A stretch of DNA of 26,138 nt from CAYLMG01 sp964464635 (lineage in GTDB: Bacteria; Planctomycetota; Phycisphaerae; Sedimentisphaerales; Anaerobacaceae): positions 1-26,138 of the forward strand of contig CAYXGT010000034.1 of assembly GCA_964464635.1 (NCBI GenBank), given 5' to 3'. The position numbers were made by a program, and so were the translations under genes. Below, piece after piece: positions 8,082-15,378 of this stretch. Within the stretch, counting starts at the first letter, position 1. Each line of letters starts with the position of its first letter. The notes beneath the pieces were generated by a model that was not told the origin of the DNA, searched no databases, and saw only the letters and a program-made list of their open reading frames with translations.

Positions 8082-8734
8082 AAAAAATAAAAATCTTATT
8101 GGCTGATGACCATAAAATTACAAGACAGGGTCTGCGCCTGCTGCTGGACAAAGAATCTGATATGGAAGTGGTAGCAGAAGCCGACCAGGGCAGAGCGGCT
8201 GTTCAGCTTACCGCCGAAATGACGCCAGATGTGGTTATTATGGATATAAGTATGCCCGATTTGAATGGTATGGAGGCGACAAGACAGATTGTCGGCAAAA
8301 TCGAAAATGTAAAGGTAATTGCCCTTTCAATGCACTCGGATACCTTGTTTGTTACGGAAATGCTCAAAAGCGGCGTCAGCGGCTATCTTCTCAAAGACTG
8401 TGCTTTTGAAGAGCTTGCAAACGCGATTCGTTCGGTTATTGCGGGCAAAACTTACCTCAGCCCGAGCATCTCAGACGTGGTCGTTAACGGGTATTTGCAT
8501 CGCCTCTCGAAAGCGGAGACCGCGGGCTCGGATATTCTCTCCGACAGAGAACGCGAGGTCCTCCAGATGATAGCGGAAGGGAGATCGACAAAACAAGTCG
8601 CCTTAAAGCTTCATATCAGTGTCAAAACGGTCGAGACGCACCGAAGGCAGATAATGAATAAGCTCAAAATATTCAGCGTGGCGGAGCTTACAAAATACGC
8701 AATACGCAAGGGGCTGACATCACTCGAAACATAA
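8078..8734 (+). CDS. NarL/LuxR-family response regulator
   Basis: 218 residues: a receiver domain (about 1-120) and a LuxR-type DNA-binding domain (about 152-214). The receiver has the acid pair D10/D11, phospho-acceptor D56 in VVIMDISMPDLNG, S84 in IALSMH and K106 in GYLLKD. The output domain has LSDREREVLQMIAEGRSTK with the recognition helix in SVKTVETHRRQIMNKL. Its ATG overlaps the stop of the sensor kinase (ATGA at 8078-8081), so the two are translationally coupled cognate partners. Target genes cannot be told from this window. There is no recognisable intrinsic terminator directly after the stop. Confidence 0.95.
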   Translation: MKKIKILLADDHKITRQGLRLLLDKESDMEVVAEADQGRAAVQLTAEMTPDVVIMDISMPDLNGMEATRQIVGKIENVKVIALSMHSDTLFVTEMLKSGVSGYLLKDCAFEELANAIRSVIAGKTYLSPSISDVVVNGYLHRLSKAETAGSDILSDREREVLQMIAEGRSTKQVALKLHISVKTVETHRRQIMNKLKIFSVAELTKYAIRKGLTSLET

Positions 8735-9198
8735 GTTTTTCGGTCTTTATGGCGTTTTTGGATGCTGGAATATTTCAAACACAGCCTTCTAAGGCATTTT
8801 TACCGCCACAATGGGGGAAAACCTGATGAAGAATTCTCTGTTAAAACTCATATAATAGTTTTAGGGATTATTAGTAATGGATGTATAAAATGAGTGTCAC
8901 CTGAATTGAAATTGTCACACTAAAGCTTGAAAAGTAAAGTAATTTATTGTTTACTGTGATATGGAGCATCGACTGAGTGTTGTTCTGTGAGGCTTTGGGT
9001 GTGGGCGCTCTCAGTGAACCTTGGTTTGATGCTCCGTCTTTTTGATAGTTCCGCTTTTGCCTCGCCGAGGAATAAGTTTTTTTGTTCTTAAATTTTTGTG
9101 TTTGTGTTGAGCAAACACGGGAAAACAGGGGGCGAGGAGGGTTAGGAAGCGAAAATAACATCAGCAGAGGACTCATTTGGCGACCGGCTGCTGAAAGC
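8735..9198. other. Intergenic region between convergent genes, with inverted repeats
   Basis: 464 bases with no supported gene. It contains an A/T-rich dyad AAAACT / AGTTTT (8843-8848 and 8857-8862) with an 8-base loop, the large imperfect hairpin at 8961-9037, and a 7-bp stem GTGTTTG / CAAACAC (9098-9104 and 9112-9118). None is followed by a proper T-tract on either strand. A 101-residue ORF on the minus strand here has an unusual composition and no ribosome binding site, and I do not call it. Confidence 0.6.
8961..9037. repeat. Long imperfect inverted repeat / candidate structured RNA
   Basis: The outer arms at 8961-8970 and 9028-9037 pair over ten positions (GGAGCATC with GATGCTCC, plus flanking A-T and T-G pairs). 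Inside them ACTGAG (8972-8977) pairs with CTCAGT (9010-9015), closing a 32-base G/T-rich loop. The 12-base bulge on the 3' side (9016-9027) contains AACC and GGTT. On the plus strand a short CTTTTT follows. It could be a terminator-like element between the convergent genes, a small RNA, or a repeat element. Confidence 0.45.
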
Positions 9199-10710
9199 CT
9201 ATATATAAACCTTGTCCATCATTCTCGGGAACGGGATACACTGGCGGATATGTTTTTCGCCGGTAATCCAGGCGACGGTTCTTTCGACACCGAGCCCGAA
9301 ACCGCCGTGAGGCACCGAGCCGAATTTACGCAAATCCAGATACCAACTGTAATTTTCAGGCTGTAAATCATTTTCCCTGATTCGCTGCAAAAGAGTATCA
9401 TAATCATCCTCTCTTACCGAGCCGCCGATGATTTCACCAAAGCCTTCCGGGGCGAGCAGGTCAAAATTTAAGACAACTTTCGGATTGCCCCTGTCGATTT
9501 TCATATAAAACGCCTTGGCCTGCTTCGGATAGCACGTTACAAAGACAGGCTTGTCGTGCATCTGCGAAATAATCGTCTCATCCGAGCCGCCTAAGTCCTT
9601 GCCCCAGACAAAATCAGCCGCAAGAGCAGCGTGCTTCGGGTTGTTTTCTATTTTTGTGTTTACCTCGCCAAGAGCTGAATTCAGCTCAATTAATTCTGCA
9701 GCATTCTTTTCCTTTTGCCATTGTTTGAGACTTCCTTTTTGCTGCTGCTCGAGCTCGGAAATTCTCGATTCGATTTTGTTTTTCTGGTTTTTGGATTGCT
9801 CTAATTGTTCTGTTAGAAAATTTTTAGCCCTTTCAGAGGTCAGGATATCCACAGCCTCTGTGTAAGTAAGCCGGTAGAAGGGCGGTGTCATCTTTTCAAG
9901 CGACTTTATATCGGCACCTAAGGTCTCAAGGTCGGCCCTGTTTTTTTCCAGTACATCGGCCACTAAAAAAGAGACAAAGTTTTCAGCTAATTTCAGAAGT
10001 CCATCGAGGTCAATAAAAGCGACCTCCGGCTCGACCATCCAGAACTCCGTCAGGTGCCTTCTGGTTTTGCTCTTTTCCGCCCTGAATGTAGGCCCGAAGC
10101 AATAGACTTTGCCGAAGCTCATCGCCGCCGATTCGAGATGCAATTGACCTGTCTGTGTCAAAAACATCGGGCTTCCGAAATAATCGACCTCGAAAAGACT
10201 CTGCTGGTCTTCGCCGGCCATCGACATCAGAATCGGTGTATCAATCAGTACGAAACCGTTGTCATTGAAAAATCTTCGGATTGCATCGATAACGGTATGC
10301 CGGATTTTGCCGATGCACCACGGCCGAATCGAGCGAAAATGCAAATGGCGATGTTTTAGCAGAAAATCCGTGCCGTGAGACTTGGGTGTAATCGGATAAT
10401 CACTCGCTGCGTGGATGATTTTTGCATCGCTGACAGCCAGCTCATATCCGCCGACGCTTCTTTCGTCTTTGCGAACAGCCCCTGTCACCGTCACAGACGA
10501 TTCCTGGCCGAGATGTCTTAAGGCATCGAAAAGCTCATCGCTGACTTTGCCTTTTTCGACGATGCACTGACAAAGCCCTGTGCCGTCACGAATAATCAAA
10601 AACAGCAATTTGCCGCTGGACCGGCTGTTATAAAGCCAGCCTGAAATTGTTACCTCTTTATCGACATTGTCCTTCAAATCCGTAATAAGAGTTTTGCTGT
10701 TCGCCTGCAT
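9199..10710 (-). CDS. asnS: Asparaginyl-tRNA synthetase
   Basis: Class IIb synthetase charging tRNA-Asn. 503 residues: an N-terminal OB-fold anticodon domain (about 15-105) and a catalytic core with motif 2 at about 205-229 (FGPTFRAEKSKTRRHLTEFW) and motif 3 at 469-477 (GGFGLGVER). The TCYPKQAKAFYMK and LLAPEGFGEIIGGSVRE segments favour AsnRS over AspRS. Between about 295 and 358 lies an extra charged, glutamine-rich coiled-coil insertion (EQLEQSKNQKNKIESRISEL), which explains why it is longer than the usual 430-470 residues. The ATG at 10710 is preceded by AAGGAG at good spacing and, about 30 bases up, by a TATAAT. Confidence 0.95.
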   Translation of the reverse strand: MQANSKTLITDLKDNVDKEVTISGWLYNSRSSGKLLFLIIRDGTGLCQCIVEKGKVSDELFDALRHLGQESSVTVTGAVRKDERSVGGYELAVSDAKIIHAASDYPITPKSHGTDFLLKHRHLHFRSIRPWCIGKIRHTVIDAIRRFFNDNGFVLIDTPILMSMAGEDQQSLFEVDYFGSPMFLTQTGQLHLESAAMSFGKVYCFGPTFRAEKSKTRRHLTEFWMVEPEVAFIDLDGLLKLAENFVSFLVADVLEKNRADLETLGADIKSLEKMTPPFYRLTYTEAVDILTSERAKNFLTEQLEQSKNQKNKIESRISELEQQQKGSLKQWQKEKNAAELIELNSALGEVNTKIENNPKHAALAADFVWGKDLGGSDETIISQMHDKPVFVTCYPKQAKAFYMKIDRGNPKVVLNFDLLAPEGFGEIIGGSVREDDYDTLLQRIRENDLQPENYSWYLDLRKFGSVPHGGFGLGVERTVAWITGEKHIRQCIPFPRMMDKVYI

Positions 10711-10739
10711 CTGAATTTTCTCCTTTTTTCAAGTAATAG

Positions 10740-10745
10740 ATTATA
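10740..10745 (-). promoter_or_regulatory. -10 element upstream of asnS
   Basis: TATAAT on the minus strand, about 30 bases before the asnS ATG. A transcript starting near 10733 would have a leader of about 23 bases containing the AAGGAG. No good -35 box is seen at 16-18 bases. Confidence 0.45.
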
Positions 10746-11074
10746 CAAACCAAAGCTGTTTGAGGAAAGCATATATTCAGAGTTTACTTAATTTGGGTCT
10801 GACTGATAGCGGACTTCGAAGTCAAAGTTAATCATAGGCCCGATAAACAGTCACCATACCGAAAGTTCTTGTCTTCTTCTATATCTTATCGACTATTTAT
10901 CTTAATCCAGATTCCTTTCTGGCCGATAAAACTCATGTCGATAAGTTGCTTCATTTTTGATGGGGGGCAAAAAAGATACAAATAATGGTTTTAGACTGAT
11001 ATATATTGGATTATTATGTAAGCGTTGCTTTGTTGATATGTACGCGCAAGATTTCTGTAAAAAGGAGAATCCAA
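10746..11074. other. Intergenic region between asnS and the 84-residue orphan
   Basis: Together with 10711-10745 this is a 364-base gap between divergent genes. It is AT-rich, has no recognisable RNA gene or hairpin with a T-tract, and no clear promoter for the rightward gene apart from A/T-rich sequence around 10990-11020. I see nothing else in it. Confidence 0.5.
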
Positions 11075-11329
11075 ATGAAAGTTAAAGAGCTTGAAGACAA
11101 GGTTTGGAAACAAGACCAAATCAGGATAGTTATTAGGGCTAAGTCGCAAGATGAGGTCGATTCGTATAGTCACAAAAAGGCAGCCCAAGGTAATTGGCGA
11201 ATAACACAGTTTCTGCAAAAACGTATGAGGCCGCTCATTGGAAGCGCAGAAGTCGAAGCCATAAATGGCGATGGCGAGCAGGTACACAGAGGGACACTGC
11301 TCAAGACAATCCGAGAGTCATATAACTGA
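11075..11329 (+). CDS. Small conserved-looking hypothetical protein (84 residues)
   Basis: Starts at ATG 11075, because AAAGGAG (11061-11067) lies eight bases upstream. The longer reading from 11006 has no ribosome binding site and a non-protein-like beginning. The product is soluble, begins MKVKELEDKVWKQDQIRIVI and continues with an arginine/lysine-rich segment (KAAQGNWRITQFLQKRMRPL) and an EVEAINGDGEQ turn, ending LLKTIRESYN. The WxxDQIRIVIRA opening and the GNWRITQFL block resemble small uncharacterised proteins I have seen without a function. It stands alone between asnS and the accessory patch. Confidence 0.65.
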   Translation: MKVKELEDKVWKQDQIRIVIRAKSQDEVDSYSHKKAAQGNWRITQFLQKRMRPLIGSAEVEAINGDGEQVHRGTLLKTIRESYN

Positions 11330-11427
11330 AAACCATCAATTAAATCTCGGCATCAAAGGATTTGGACTTTCCTTATGTGTGGTGTCTGTAGTTACACTGA
11401 CCGCTCTACGCTCGCTCTGTATTTCAC

Positions 11428-11532
11428 TTATCTCTCAATTAATTTTCCCTGGTCAATCGATGCTTTTATTTGCTCCATAGAATCTCTCTCGCGCAATGTC
11501 ACGGTATTACTCTGAGTTATTTGTCTGTTCGT
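11428..11532 (-). pseudogene. Remnant of a second glyS gene (3' end only)
   Basis: Read on the minus strand, this stretch encodes about 34 residues ending in a stop at 11428. They align with the extreme C-terminus of the intact GlyRS downstream: NTVTLRERDSMEQ here against NTVTVRERDSMEQ there. At DNA level 22 of 23 bases match between 11471-11493 and 12234-12256. After MEQ the two tails differ completely, as do the codons used, so this is a diverged copy rather than a fresh duplication. Nothing upstream in this frame continues the synthetase. Instead the nucleotidyltransferase ORF reads into the remnant in another frame and stops there (11507). Only the anticodon-binding domain's last strand and helix remain, so it cannot be functional. 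Confidence 0.75.
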
Positions 11533-11971
11533 CGTCAGGCATTTCCAGCAGTCGAATGTCTTCTAAATCGACTTCTCGACCGCAGGCCCGCTTTGAAGAG
11601 AGAAGGTCATCTTTCGATAGAATAAAAAAGTCCTGTCCCTGGTATGTTATGGTCTTTCGACGATGCCAGGCATCCTGGAACAAAACACCCGGTGTGCTGG
11701 TCTGTACATCAATCCTTACCTTGTCGTTAAAGACCGTGATTTCGTGTGCTAAAATGTCCTGTGCATTCGTCATTGTGGCTGTGCCGAATCCTGCCTGCTC
11801 TAATGCCTCCAGGAGTCGCTGAGCGTTCTCGGCCGTAGCTTCAATCAGAATATCAACGTCAAATGTAGCGCGAGGCACACCATGTAGTACAGAGGCGATG
11901 CCTCCGATGACTATATATCTGACGTTATGGTGCTGAAAGGACTTGAACACGTCCTGTAACCGATTGAGCAT
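11507..11971 (-). CDS. Nucleotidyltransferase (MNT / AbiEii-like fold)
   Basis: 154 residues. The polymerase-beta-type nucleotidyltransferase core is clear: IGGIASVLHG with G23-G24, then D38 and D40 in RATFDVDIL, and a third acidic residue D88 in VRIDVQ. Near the end LSKDDLLSSKRACGREVDLEDI is typical of the GG-type nucleotidyltransferases related to AbiEii and DUF6036 proteins, often in toxin-antitoxin or resistance modules. The final residues (about PDDEQTNNSE) come from reading out of frame into the glyS remnant, so the native C-terminus appears to have been replaced. The start has AAAGGA eight bases upstream. It overlaps the upstream 53-residue gene by 47 bases. Substrate unknown. Confidence 0.8.
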   Translation of the reverse strand: MLNRLQDVFKSFQHHNVRYIVIGGIASVLHGVPRATFDVDILIEATAENAQRLLEALEQAGFGTATMTNAQDILAHEITVFNDKVRIDVQTSTPGVLFQDAWHRRKTITYQGQDFFILSKDDLLSSKRACGREVDLEDIRLLEMPDDEQTNNSE

Positions 11972-12086
11972 CCCTTCTATCCTTTATTTTAGGATTAACT
12001 GACAAGGCAAGGTCGGTAAAACTGCAAAAAATCTCCATCCGCTCGGTAATTGAAAGCGACCGAAACCAGCGGGTTTTGGCCTCCAT
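11925..12086 (-). CDS. Small partner protein of the nucleotidyltransferase (53 residues)
   Basis: ORF ending at 11925 and overlapping the nucleotidyltransferase start by 47 bases. I choose ATG 12086 (MEAKTRWFRSLSITERMEIF), because the first ATG at 12125 lies only two bases after a TATAAT (12128-12133, minus strand) and would be cut off from a transcript starting there. The protein has a helical FCSFTDLALSVNPKI section and ends TGRVQVLSAP. Short proteins with this WFxSLSxxERM ... TGRxxVL pattern commonly sit just upstream of such nucleotidyltransferases, which supports a two-gene module. That is from memory of the family, not a search. Function unknown, possibly antitoxin, toxin or specificity partner. 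Confidence 0.6.
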   Translation of the reverse strand: MEAKTRWFRSLSITERMEIFCSFTDLALSVNPKIKDRRDAQSVTGRVQVLSAP

Positions 12087-12175
12087 CGACTCATCATTTC
12101 TATCGTGTCGAGTTGTTAGTCTCATATATTATATCTTAACAGATTATGCAGAAATTTCAAGCAAAACAGTACTTG

Positions 12176-13654
12176 TTACATATCTAATTTTTCCCGCAGG
12201 TGCTCTTTAAGCTTATCCGTTGATACCCTGACCTGCTCCATTGAATCTCTCTCGCGGACGGTTACGGTATTATCCTGGGTTGTCTGGCCGTCAACGGTAA
12301 TACAGAAGGGCGTACCCGCCTCATCCTGTCTGCGGTAGCGTCTGCCGACGGCACCTTTTTCATCGTAGAAGCAGTGAAAATGTTTCTTCAAATCATCATA
12401 GATTTTTCGCGCTATTTCAGGCATACCGTCCTTTTTCACAAGCGGAAAAATCCCGACCTTTATCGGTGCAAGCCCAGGGTGAAATCGAAGTAAGTTTCTC
12501 GTCTCACCCCGCACCTCTTCCTCGTCGTATGCATCGACAAGAAACGCAAGAGCGCTTCTGTCAACGCCTGCCGACGGCTCAATAACGTACGGGATAAACC
12601 TTTTTTTCTCCTGGTCGTCGAAGTATGACAAAGGCCCCTTGCTGTAATCTTCGGCTTCACCTTTAAGTTCGATTTTGGAAAGCTCCCCCTTCTTCTCGAA
12701 CCAGTCGTTCAGTGTCCTCATTCCTCGCTGATGCTGACGCAAATCGTAATCGGTGCGGTTGGCGATGCCTTCGAGCTCCTGCCAGTCGCCCGAGCCGAAA
12801 GGAAATTTATACTCAACATCCACGCACGCCTTCGCATAGTGGGCTAATTCATCCGCCTCGTGATTGCGGAACCGCAAATTCTCTTTTTTGATGCCCAGAT
12901 TTAAGTACCAGTTAAAACGTGCCTCTTTCCAGTGTTCGTACCATTCGTCATCCGTTCCCGGCTCGCAGAAAAATTCTATTTCAGCCTGCTCGAATTCGCG
13001 CGTTCTGAAGATAAAGGCCTTTGTCGTTACCTCGTTGCGAAAACTCTTGCCGATTTGAGCGATGCCGAATGGAATTTTGACTCTCGTTGTATCGAGTATG
13101 TTTTTGAAGTTTGCAAATATTCCCTGTGCCGTTTCAGGCCGCAGAAAAAGCGTCATCGAATCATCGACGTTGGCGCCCATTTGCGTCTCGAACATCAATT
13201 TAAATGGCATCGGCTCGGTAAATTGACCCACAGTTCCACAGCTCGGGCAAACCTTGTTTGTTAAATCGTATTGTTTCGACCGGGCTGCGTCGATTGCGAT
13301 GTGCTCAGTGTGCTCATCCTCGCTCACCTGGGCTGATTCTTTCAGATGGTCAACTCTGCTTCTCGTGTTGCATTTTTTGCATTCGGCGATAAGGTCAGCG
13401 AATTTGTCTGCGTGTCCCGATGCCTTCCATATCAATGGATGCATAAGTATCGAGCAGTCCAGCCCGACAATGTCGTCGCGCATCTGAACGACCGATTTCC
13501 ACCAGGCCTTTTTCACATTGTTTTTAAGCTCTACTCCAAGAGGCCCGTAGTCGTAACAGCTCGCGAGCCCGCCGTATATCTCGCTCGATTGAAAAATAAA
13601 CCCTCGCCGTCTGCACAGCGATACGATATCATCCAGCTTTGCCAGTTTTGACAT
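12176..13654 (-). CDS. glyS: Glycyl-tRNA synthetase (dimeric, class IIa type)
   Basis: Charges tRNA-Gly. 492 residues of the single-chain alpha2 type (not the alpha/beta type of E. coli). Visible features are GGLASCYDYGPLGVELKNN at 28-46, a zinc knuckle C92xxC95 with C136xxC139, motif 2 around FRNEVTTKAFIFRTREFEQAE at 205-225, motif 3 in EPSAGVDRSALAFL at 359-372, and an anticodon-binding domain from about 395 to the end. ATG 13654 is preceded by GGAGA and by a good promoter. Downstream on the same strand come the nucleotidyltransferase pair and then a diverged copy of the glyS 3' end, suggesting that the pair was inserted at, or recombined into, the end of a glyS gene. Confidence 0.96.
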   Translation of the reverse strand: MSKLAKLDDIVSLCRRRGFIFQSSEIYGGLASCYDYGPLGVELKNNVKKAWWKSVVQMRDDIVGLDCSILMHPLIWKASGHADKFADLIAECKKCNTRSRVDHLKESAQVSEDEHTEHIAIDAARSKQYDLTNKVCPSCGTVGQFTEPMPFKLMFETQMGANVDDSMTLFLRPETAQGIFANFKNILDTTRVKIPFGIAQIGKSFRNEVTTKAFIFRTREFEQAEIEFFCEPGTDDEWYEHWKEARFNWYLNLGIKKENLRFRNHEADELAHYAKACVDVEYKFPFGSGDWQELEGIANRTDYDLRQHQRGMRTLNDWFEKKGELSKIELKGEAEDYSKGPLSYFDDQEKKRFIPYVIEPSAGVDRSALAFLVDAYDEEEVRGETRNLLRFHPGLAPIKVGIFPLVKKDGMPEIARKIYDDLKKHFHCFYDEKGAVGRRYRRQDEAGTPFCITVDGQTTQDNTVTVRERDSMEQVRVSTDKLKEHLREKLDM

Positions 13655-13686
13655 TATAATTTCTCCGTAAAAAACAAGTTCAGGAT

Positions 13687-13714
13687 ATTATAAACGAACG
13701 AAAATAAATTACAA
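13687..13714 (-). promoter_or_regulatory. glyS promoter
   Basis: On the minus strand TTGTAA (13709-13714), a 16-base spacer and TATAAT (13687-13692). The predicted start near 13680 gives a leader of about 25 bases. The -35 box is the same DNA as that of the rightward lepB promoter. Confidence 0.65.
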
Positions 13715-13738
13715 GAAGTGAACATTTACGGGTATAAT
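13709..13738 (+). promoter_or_regulatory. lepB promoter, sharing its -35 box with glyS
   Basis: TTACAA (13709-13714), an 18-base spacer and TATAAT (13733-13738). The six bases of the -35 box read TTGTAA on the other strand, where they serve the glyS promoter. RNA polymerase bound one way should therefore exclude binding the other way. Confidence 0.55.
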
Positions 13739-13787
13739 TCGTAAATAAACTAATCTTTCAGCCGATAAGTAATAACGGGAGCGAAAA

Positions 13788-14489
13788 ATGGACAAACAAA
13801 AAATCAAAAAGTTTTTGCTGCGGTGGTGGAAAAGCTGGCGCCTGACAATTTTTATCATTGTTTTTGTCATAATACCCGTAAAATCCAGCCTCGCGGACTG
13901 GAACTGGGTGCCGACCGGCTCTATGAAGCCGACAATTCTCGAAGGTGACCTCGTCTTCGTAAACAAGGCTGCATACGATTTGAGAATCCCTTTGACTATG
14001 CACCGACTTGCAAAATGGTCCGACCCCGACACTGGTGACGTCGTTATCTGTTTTTCGCCTGACGACGGGACCAGGCTGGTCAAAAGAATCATCGCCTGCC
14101 CGAATGATACTGTCGAGATGAGAAACAATGTTCTCTTCTTGAACGGCGAAGAGCTCGACTATTCCGAAATCGATCCTGAGTATTTCAATTTTTACTCCGA
14201 TGAGCAGAAAAGAAAATTGGTCTTGGCAGAAGAAGATTTGGATGGAGTAACGCATCCTGTAATGAGTATTCCCTCGATAAGAGCGAATCGCAGCTTCCCC
14301 TCAATAACCGTGCCTGAAAATTGTTACTTTGTTATGGGTGACAACAGGGACCTTAGCAAAGATTCGAGGATTTTTGGCTTCGTACAGCGTGAGCAGATTG
14401 TCGGAAAGGCCAAAGGTGTCATCATATCGTTTGATATAAAAGGCAATTACCTGCCCCGTTTCAAAAGGTTCTTTAATTCAATACGTTAG
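13788..14489 (+). CDS. lepB: Signal peptidase I
   Basis: Membrane-anchored serine protease that removes signal peptides from exported proteins. 233 residues: one N-terminal membrane segment (about 18-33, LTIFIIVFVIIPV), then the catalytic domain outside the membrane. The Ser/Lys dyad is present: S45 in VPTGSMKPT and K99 in TRLVKRIIACP. Box E, MGDNRDLSKDSR, is intact. GGGAG lies just upstream of ATG 13788. It ends two bases before the stop of the convergent membrane-protein gene, so the two share their transcription-end region. Confidence 0.95.
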   Translation: MDKQKIKKFLLRWWKSWRLTIFIIVFVIIPVKSSLADWNWVPTGSMKPTILEGDLVFVNKAAYDLRIPLTMHRLAKWSDPDTGDVVICFSPDDGTRLVKRIIACPNDTVEMRNNVLFLNGEELDYSEIDPEYFNFYSDEQKRKLVLAEEDLDGVTHPVMSIPSIRANRSFPSITVPENCYFVMGDNRDLSKDSRIFGFVQREQIVGKAKGVIISFDIKGNYLPRFKRFFNSIR

Positions 14490-14491
14490 TC

Positions 14492-15238
14492 TTATACGAC
14501 AACAACCTTGGCATCAGGATTAAAAGGATTGGTTCTCACCGCAAGCGAAAACAGGTACGGATAGTTATTCTTCAGGTGCTCCATATATCCGAGCCATTCC
14601 CGCACTATCAGCCGGTATGACCTTGTAATGTCACCTGATAAATGCTTGAAATCCGTATCGGGCAGCTCCTTAACGCCCGGCCGGTGGCAAAGCTCCTCGG
14701 TAAGATGAAATATTGTCCAGAGCATCTCCGTAAATGATTCGTGCTCTAAAAGATTGGGATTTTCCAGAAGTGCAAGCAGGAACAGCCTTTTCTCTCTCGC
14801 AAATTTTAGCAGCTCTTCCAGGTCGCCTCTTCTGCTGTCAACCTGGTAACTATGTTTTCTAAGCGAATCTTCAACCTGGTCGAATTTCTCCTCTGTCCAG
14901 CTGTCATTTACCCTGAGCTGCTCGGTAAGCTTCTTCGCCGCAGGGTCAAATGTTATAAACAGCCTCAATAGCTCTGTCCCCGCCTCGCTGAAAAAAGCAC
15001 CTATTACCATATTCAGCTTTTTCAGCATCGACCGCTTTTCACGCTCACTGAGCACCTGGTGAATTATCAATGTCACTAACAGAACCTCGACAAACACAAA
15101 CGCCACGTCCCCGACAAGATATATAAATATGTGGTGGATATCGCGGAAAACAGCGTAATGAAGTGTATAAAAGAACACCGAAAGCAGCAGCAAAAGCACT
15201 CCAAACGCTATTTTTTGTCTGTAGCTGTTTTTTTCCAT
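14492..15238 (-). CDS. Membrane-anchored hypothetical protein with a long helical cytoplasmic domain
   Basis: 248 residues. Two hydrophobic helices open the protein (about 10-30, IAFGVLLLLLSVFFY, and 36-60, IFIYLVGDVAFVFVEVLLVTLI). A charged, almost wholly helical domain of about 185 residues follows, rich in leucine, glutamate and lysine, probably cytoplasmic. No catalytic motif seen and I do not recognise the family with confidence. AGGAG lies just before ATG 15238 and a good promoter lies further up. Its promoter is back to back with that of the AEC transporter, so a shared response is possible. Confidence 0.75.
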   Translation of the reverse strand: MEKNSYRQKIAFGVLLLLLSVFFYTLHYAVFRDIHHIFIYLVGDVAFVFVEVLLVTLIIHQVLSEREKRSMLKKLNMVIGAFFSEAGTELLRLFITFDPAAKKLTEQLRVNDSWTEEKFDQVEDSLRKHSYQVDSRRGDLEELLKFAREKRLFLLALLENPNLLEHESFTEMLWTIFHLTEELCHRPGVKELPDTDFKHLSGDITRSYRLIVREWLGYMEHLKNNYPYLFSLAVRTNPFNPDAKVVVV

Positions 15239-15275
15239 TTCTTGCTCCTGTAAAATAGCTTTTTAATTGCAAAAG

Positions 15276-15304
15276 ATATTAACCGTTACAGCCGATAATT
15301 TCAA
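15276..15304 (-). promoter_or_regulatory. Promoter of the leftward membrane-protein gene
   Basis: On the minus strand TTGAAA (15299-15304), a 17-base spacer and TAATAT (15276-15281), giving a leader of about 30 bases that contains AGGAG. Confidence 0.6.
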
Positions 15305-15343
15305 TAGACCAATTTTTAGATTCGGTGCATCTTGGGAATTTCT

Positions 15344-15371
15344 TTGACTTGCCGTGTGCTTTTCCTAAAAT
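15344..15371 (+). promoter_or_regulatory. Promoter of the AEC transporter gene, predicting a leaderless mRNA
   Basis: TTGACT (15344-15349), a 16-base spacer and TAAAAT (15366-15371). The ATG of the transporter starts seven bases after the -10 box, where transcription itself should begin, and there is no Shine-Dalgarno sequence. Confidence 0.6.
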
Positions 15372-15378
15372 TTTCCCT

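Noticed and set aside
9098..9118. 7-bp hairpin GTGTTTG/CAAACAC as terminator of asnS
   Set aside because: On the minus strand it is followed by A-rich sequence, not a T run, so it does not fit an intrinsic terminator.
8871..9176. 101-residue minus-strand ORF between the response regulator and asnS
   Set aside because: It spans the inverted repeats, has low-complexity composition and no ribosome binding site. The DNA is better read as non-coding.
12087..12125. 13-residue longer start of the small partner protein at ATG 12125
   Set aside because: A TATAAT lies only two bases upstream of that ATG, so a transcript from there would start inside it. ATG 12086 gives the family-like N-terminus.
15325..15378. 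N-terminal extension of the AEC transporter from ATG 15325
   Set aside because: The stretch contains the promoter (15344-15371), and family proteins begin at MHIINTLAPVF.
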